A stretch of 34,466 nucleotides of DNA from an uncultured Acidobacteriota bacterium. GTDB taxonomy: Bacteria > Acidobacteriota > Vicinamibacteria > Vicinamibacterales > UBA2999. Of this stretch, positions 34,408-34,466 are shown piece by piece (position 1 is the first letter of the stretch; each line of letters starts with the position of its first letter). The DNA lies in assembly GCA_902826515.1 (NCBI GenBank), contig CADEFD010000038.1, positions 1 through 34,466 on the forward strand, read 5' to 3'. The notes under the pieces were generated by a model, which saw only the letters and a list, made by a program, of their open reading frames with translations, searched no databases and had not been told where the DNA came from. The translations under genes and the position numbers were made by a program.

Positions 34408-34466
34408 ATGATGAATATCGTTGTTCCGGAACTGGGTGAGTCGGTGGTCGAGGCGCGGATCGCGCG
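34408..34466 (+). CDS. sucB: 2-oxoglutarate dehydrogenase E2 (N-terminus only, cut by window edge)
   Basis: Nineteen codons are visible, reading MMNIVVPELGESVVEARIA, the start of a lipoyl domain typical of dihydrolipoamide succinyltransferase. AAGGGG lies six to eleven bases before the ATG at 34408; a second ATG directly follows. Position after sucA supports SucB. The rest is outside the window. This makes the E2 at 19224-20597 a second acyltransferase gene in the same region. Confidence 0.85.
   Translation, partial: MMNIVVPELGESVVEARIA

Overview
The window is gene-dense, strongly GC-rich bacterial chromosome. Its gene content points to Acidobacteriota, most likely class Vicinamibacteria: an Oar-like TonB-dependent receptor with an N-terminal carboxypeptidase-regulatory domain, a CRTAC1/ASPIC-UnbV protein, a penicillin-acylase-family hydrolase, MacB-type permeases with an HlyD adaptor, an OprO/P-type porin, and intergenic CCCTAGT-type repeats. 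The taxonomic call is inference. I see no rRNA, tRNA, CRISPR array, transposase, integrase or phage gene. No gap between genes exceeds 300 bases; the longest, 25605-25852, holds phased direct repeats.

Layout. 1-3497 (minus): an AMP-dependent acyl-CoA ligase cut by the window edge, a SAM methyltransferase and an OprO/P-like porin. 3571-14202 (minus): a large TonB receptor, then (in reverse of transcription) a CRTAC1 protein, a penicillin/AHL-type acylase, two ABC permeases and an HlyD adaptor. No ABC ATPase accompanies them. 14270-17534: a small FHA protein, an MBL hydrolase and an SDR in one operon, a malate-dehydrogenase-like protein that lacks its catalytic residues, and an ECF sigma factor. 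17657-22459 (minus): a lipoyl-metabolism operon read as small membrane protein, lpdA, E2 acyltransferase, lipB and a DUF1648-like membrane protein. 22541-24847: an NtrC-type sigma54 activator, a histone-like HU protein and queF. 24870-26776: a CpaE/TadZ-like ATPase divergent from a basic, proline/alanine-rich protein of unknown function. 26769-31449: panE-like reductase, a coupled pair of secreted protein plus single-POTRA Omp85 barrel, a HAD hydrolase and a small unknown protein. 31498-34466 (plus): sucA and the first codons of sucB.

Metabolic theme. Lpd, an E2, LipB, SucA and the start of SucB place much of the 2-oxoacid dehydrogenase machinery in one stretch. LipB makes the lipoyl arm that the E2 proteins carry and Lpd re-oxidises.

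The most unusual signal is repetitive DNA. Three short palindrome-bearing repeat families occur here. Two have entered genes in frame: one adds about 14 residues to the acyl-CoA ligase, and another forms a roughly 67-residue insert in LipB and part of the E2 linker. The third supplies stop or start codons and forms long inverted repeats between genes. A second pattern is a -10-like hexamer only 6 to 11 bases before the start codon of six genes, without a visible ribosome binding site, which suggests leaderless transcription.
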